6,328 bases of DNA from positions 1 through 6,328 of the forward strand of contig JACCRJ010000348.1 in the NCBI GenBank assembly GCA_013813615.1, written 5' to 3'. The notes under the pieces are model-generated. The model saw only the letters and a list, made by a program, of their open reading frames with translations, was not told where the DNA came from and did no database searches. This document shows positions 6,057-6,328 of this stretch, one piece after another; position 1 is the stretch's first letter; every line of letters starts with the position of its first letter. The position numbers were made by a program, and so were the translations under genes. Source of the stretch: Lautropia sp. (GTDB lineage Bacteria; Pseudomonadota; Gammaproteobacteria; Burkholderiales; Burkholderiaceae_E).

Positions 6057-6328
6057 AGGTTGTGGACTGAAGGGAATTGGCCGTGAAGGGTTAGCCTTGG
6101 GATTGCCTGTTGAGGCATTCAGTGTAAGGCGCCCGTGCAGCATCCCGGACAGTAGCAGCGGCTCGGTGCCCAATGCTATCCCGCATTCCTCCTTCTTCGC
6201 GCTGGCCGATCTGAATGGGTCCCTCCGGTTCACGATCGAGCGATGCGGACTGTGATGCAGGCGTCGAATGCCGACACTACTGTCGCCAGGACCTGGACTC
6301 ACTGAATACCTGGAACACGATACTGCAA
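6057..6328 (+). promoter_or_regulatory. Long untranslated leader, probably of rne (RNase E); runs off the window
   Basis: About 270 bases after the promoter contain no recognisable coding start; the RNase E N-terminus (typically MKRMLFN...) is not present, so the gene would begin beyond 6328. In E. coli the rne transcript has a leader of several hundred bases with hairpins through which RNase E controls its own mRNA. Here small perfect hairpins are visible: TGCCT-GTTG-AGGCA (6104-6117), CGACA-CTAC-TGTCG (6272-6285) and CCAGG-A-CCTGG (6286-6296). Longer pairings are also possible: ATTCAGTG (6117-6124) with CACTGAAT (6300-6307), or CATTCAG (6116-6122) with CTGAATG (6211-6217). Identity as an rne leader is inference from synteny; homology to the E. 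coli hairpins has not been shown. Confidence 0.5.

Noticed and set aside
6036..6302. Open frames on both strands in the region right of rluC (88 codons minus, 67 codons plus)
   Set aside because: Neither product is recognisable, no ribosome binding site supports them, and the region is better explained as the leader of a rightward transcript.

Overview
This window is a GC-rich bacterial chromosome segment carrying conserved housekeeping genes. The protein families and gene order point to a betaproteobacterium: rluC facing away from a probable RNase E leader, sppA, then a maf/RsmI-like pair on the opposite strand, then yceD-rpmF-plsX heading towards fatty-acid synthesis genes. The layout suggests Rhodocyclales, possibly an Accumulibacter-like lineage, but that finer placement is inference from memory. 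I see no mobile element, CRISPR array, tRNA, rRNA or phage gene.

Layout from left to right. Positions 1-86 are a short tail downstream of plsX with a perfect 19-bp tandem repeat; the gene expected next (fabH) is not visible. On the minus strand, yceD (1811-2386), rpmF (1386-1568) and plsX (87-1295) form the classic ribosome-accumulation / ribosomal protein L32 / phospholipid-precursor cluster. On the plus strand, maf (2385-2960) and an RsmI-like methyltransferase (2957-3697) overlap by ATGA and are probably translationally coupled. This pair converges on sppA with only 8 bases between stop codons. Minus-strand sppA (start probably 4728) follows rluC (4831-6039). From about 6021 a strong sigma70-like promoter points rightwards, into a long leader without a recognisable gene; by synteny this is probably the 5' leader of rne, whose start lies beyond the window.

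Most of the window is ordinary core biology: lipid precursor supply (PlsX), ribosome parts and rRNA modification (L32, YceD, RluC), nucleotide house-cleaning (Maf), an uncharacterised SAM methyltransferase, and membrane peptide cleavage (SppA). No new multi-gene system is evident. The unusual points are details within known genes: an extra segment of about 40 residues in PlsX, divergent yceD and maf start codons sharing one CATG, a very AT-rich patch inside the conserved 3' part of rluC, a YceD that lacks its usual C-terminal motif, and competing base-pairing options in the putative rne leader.
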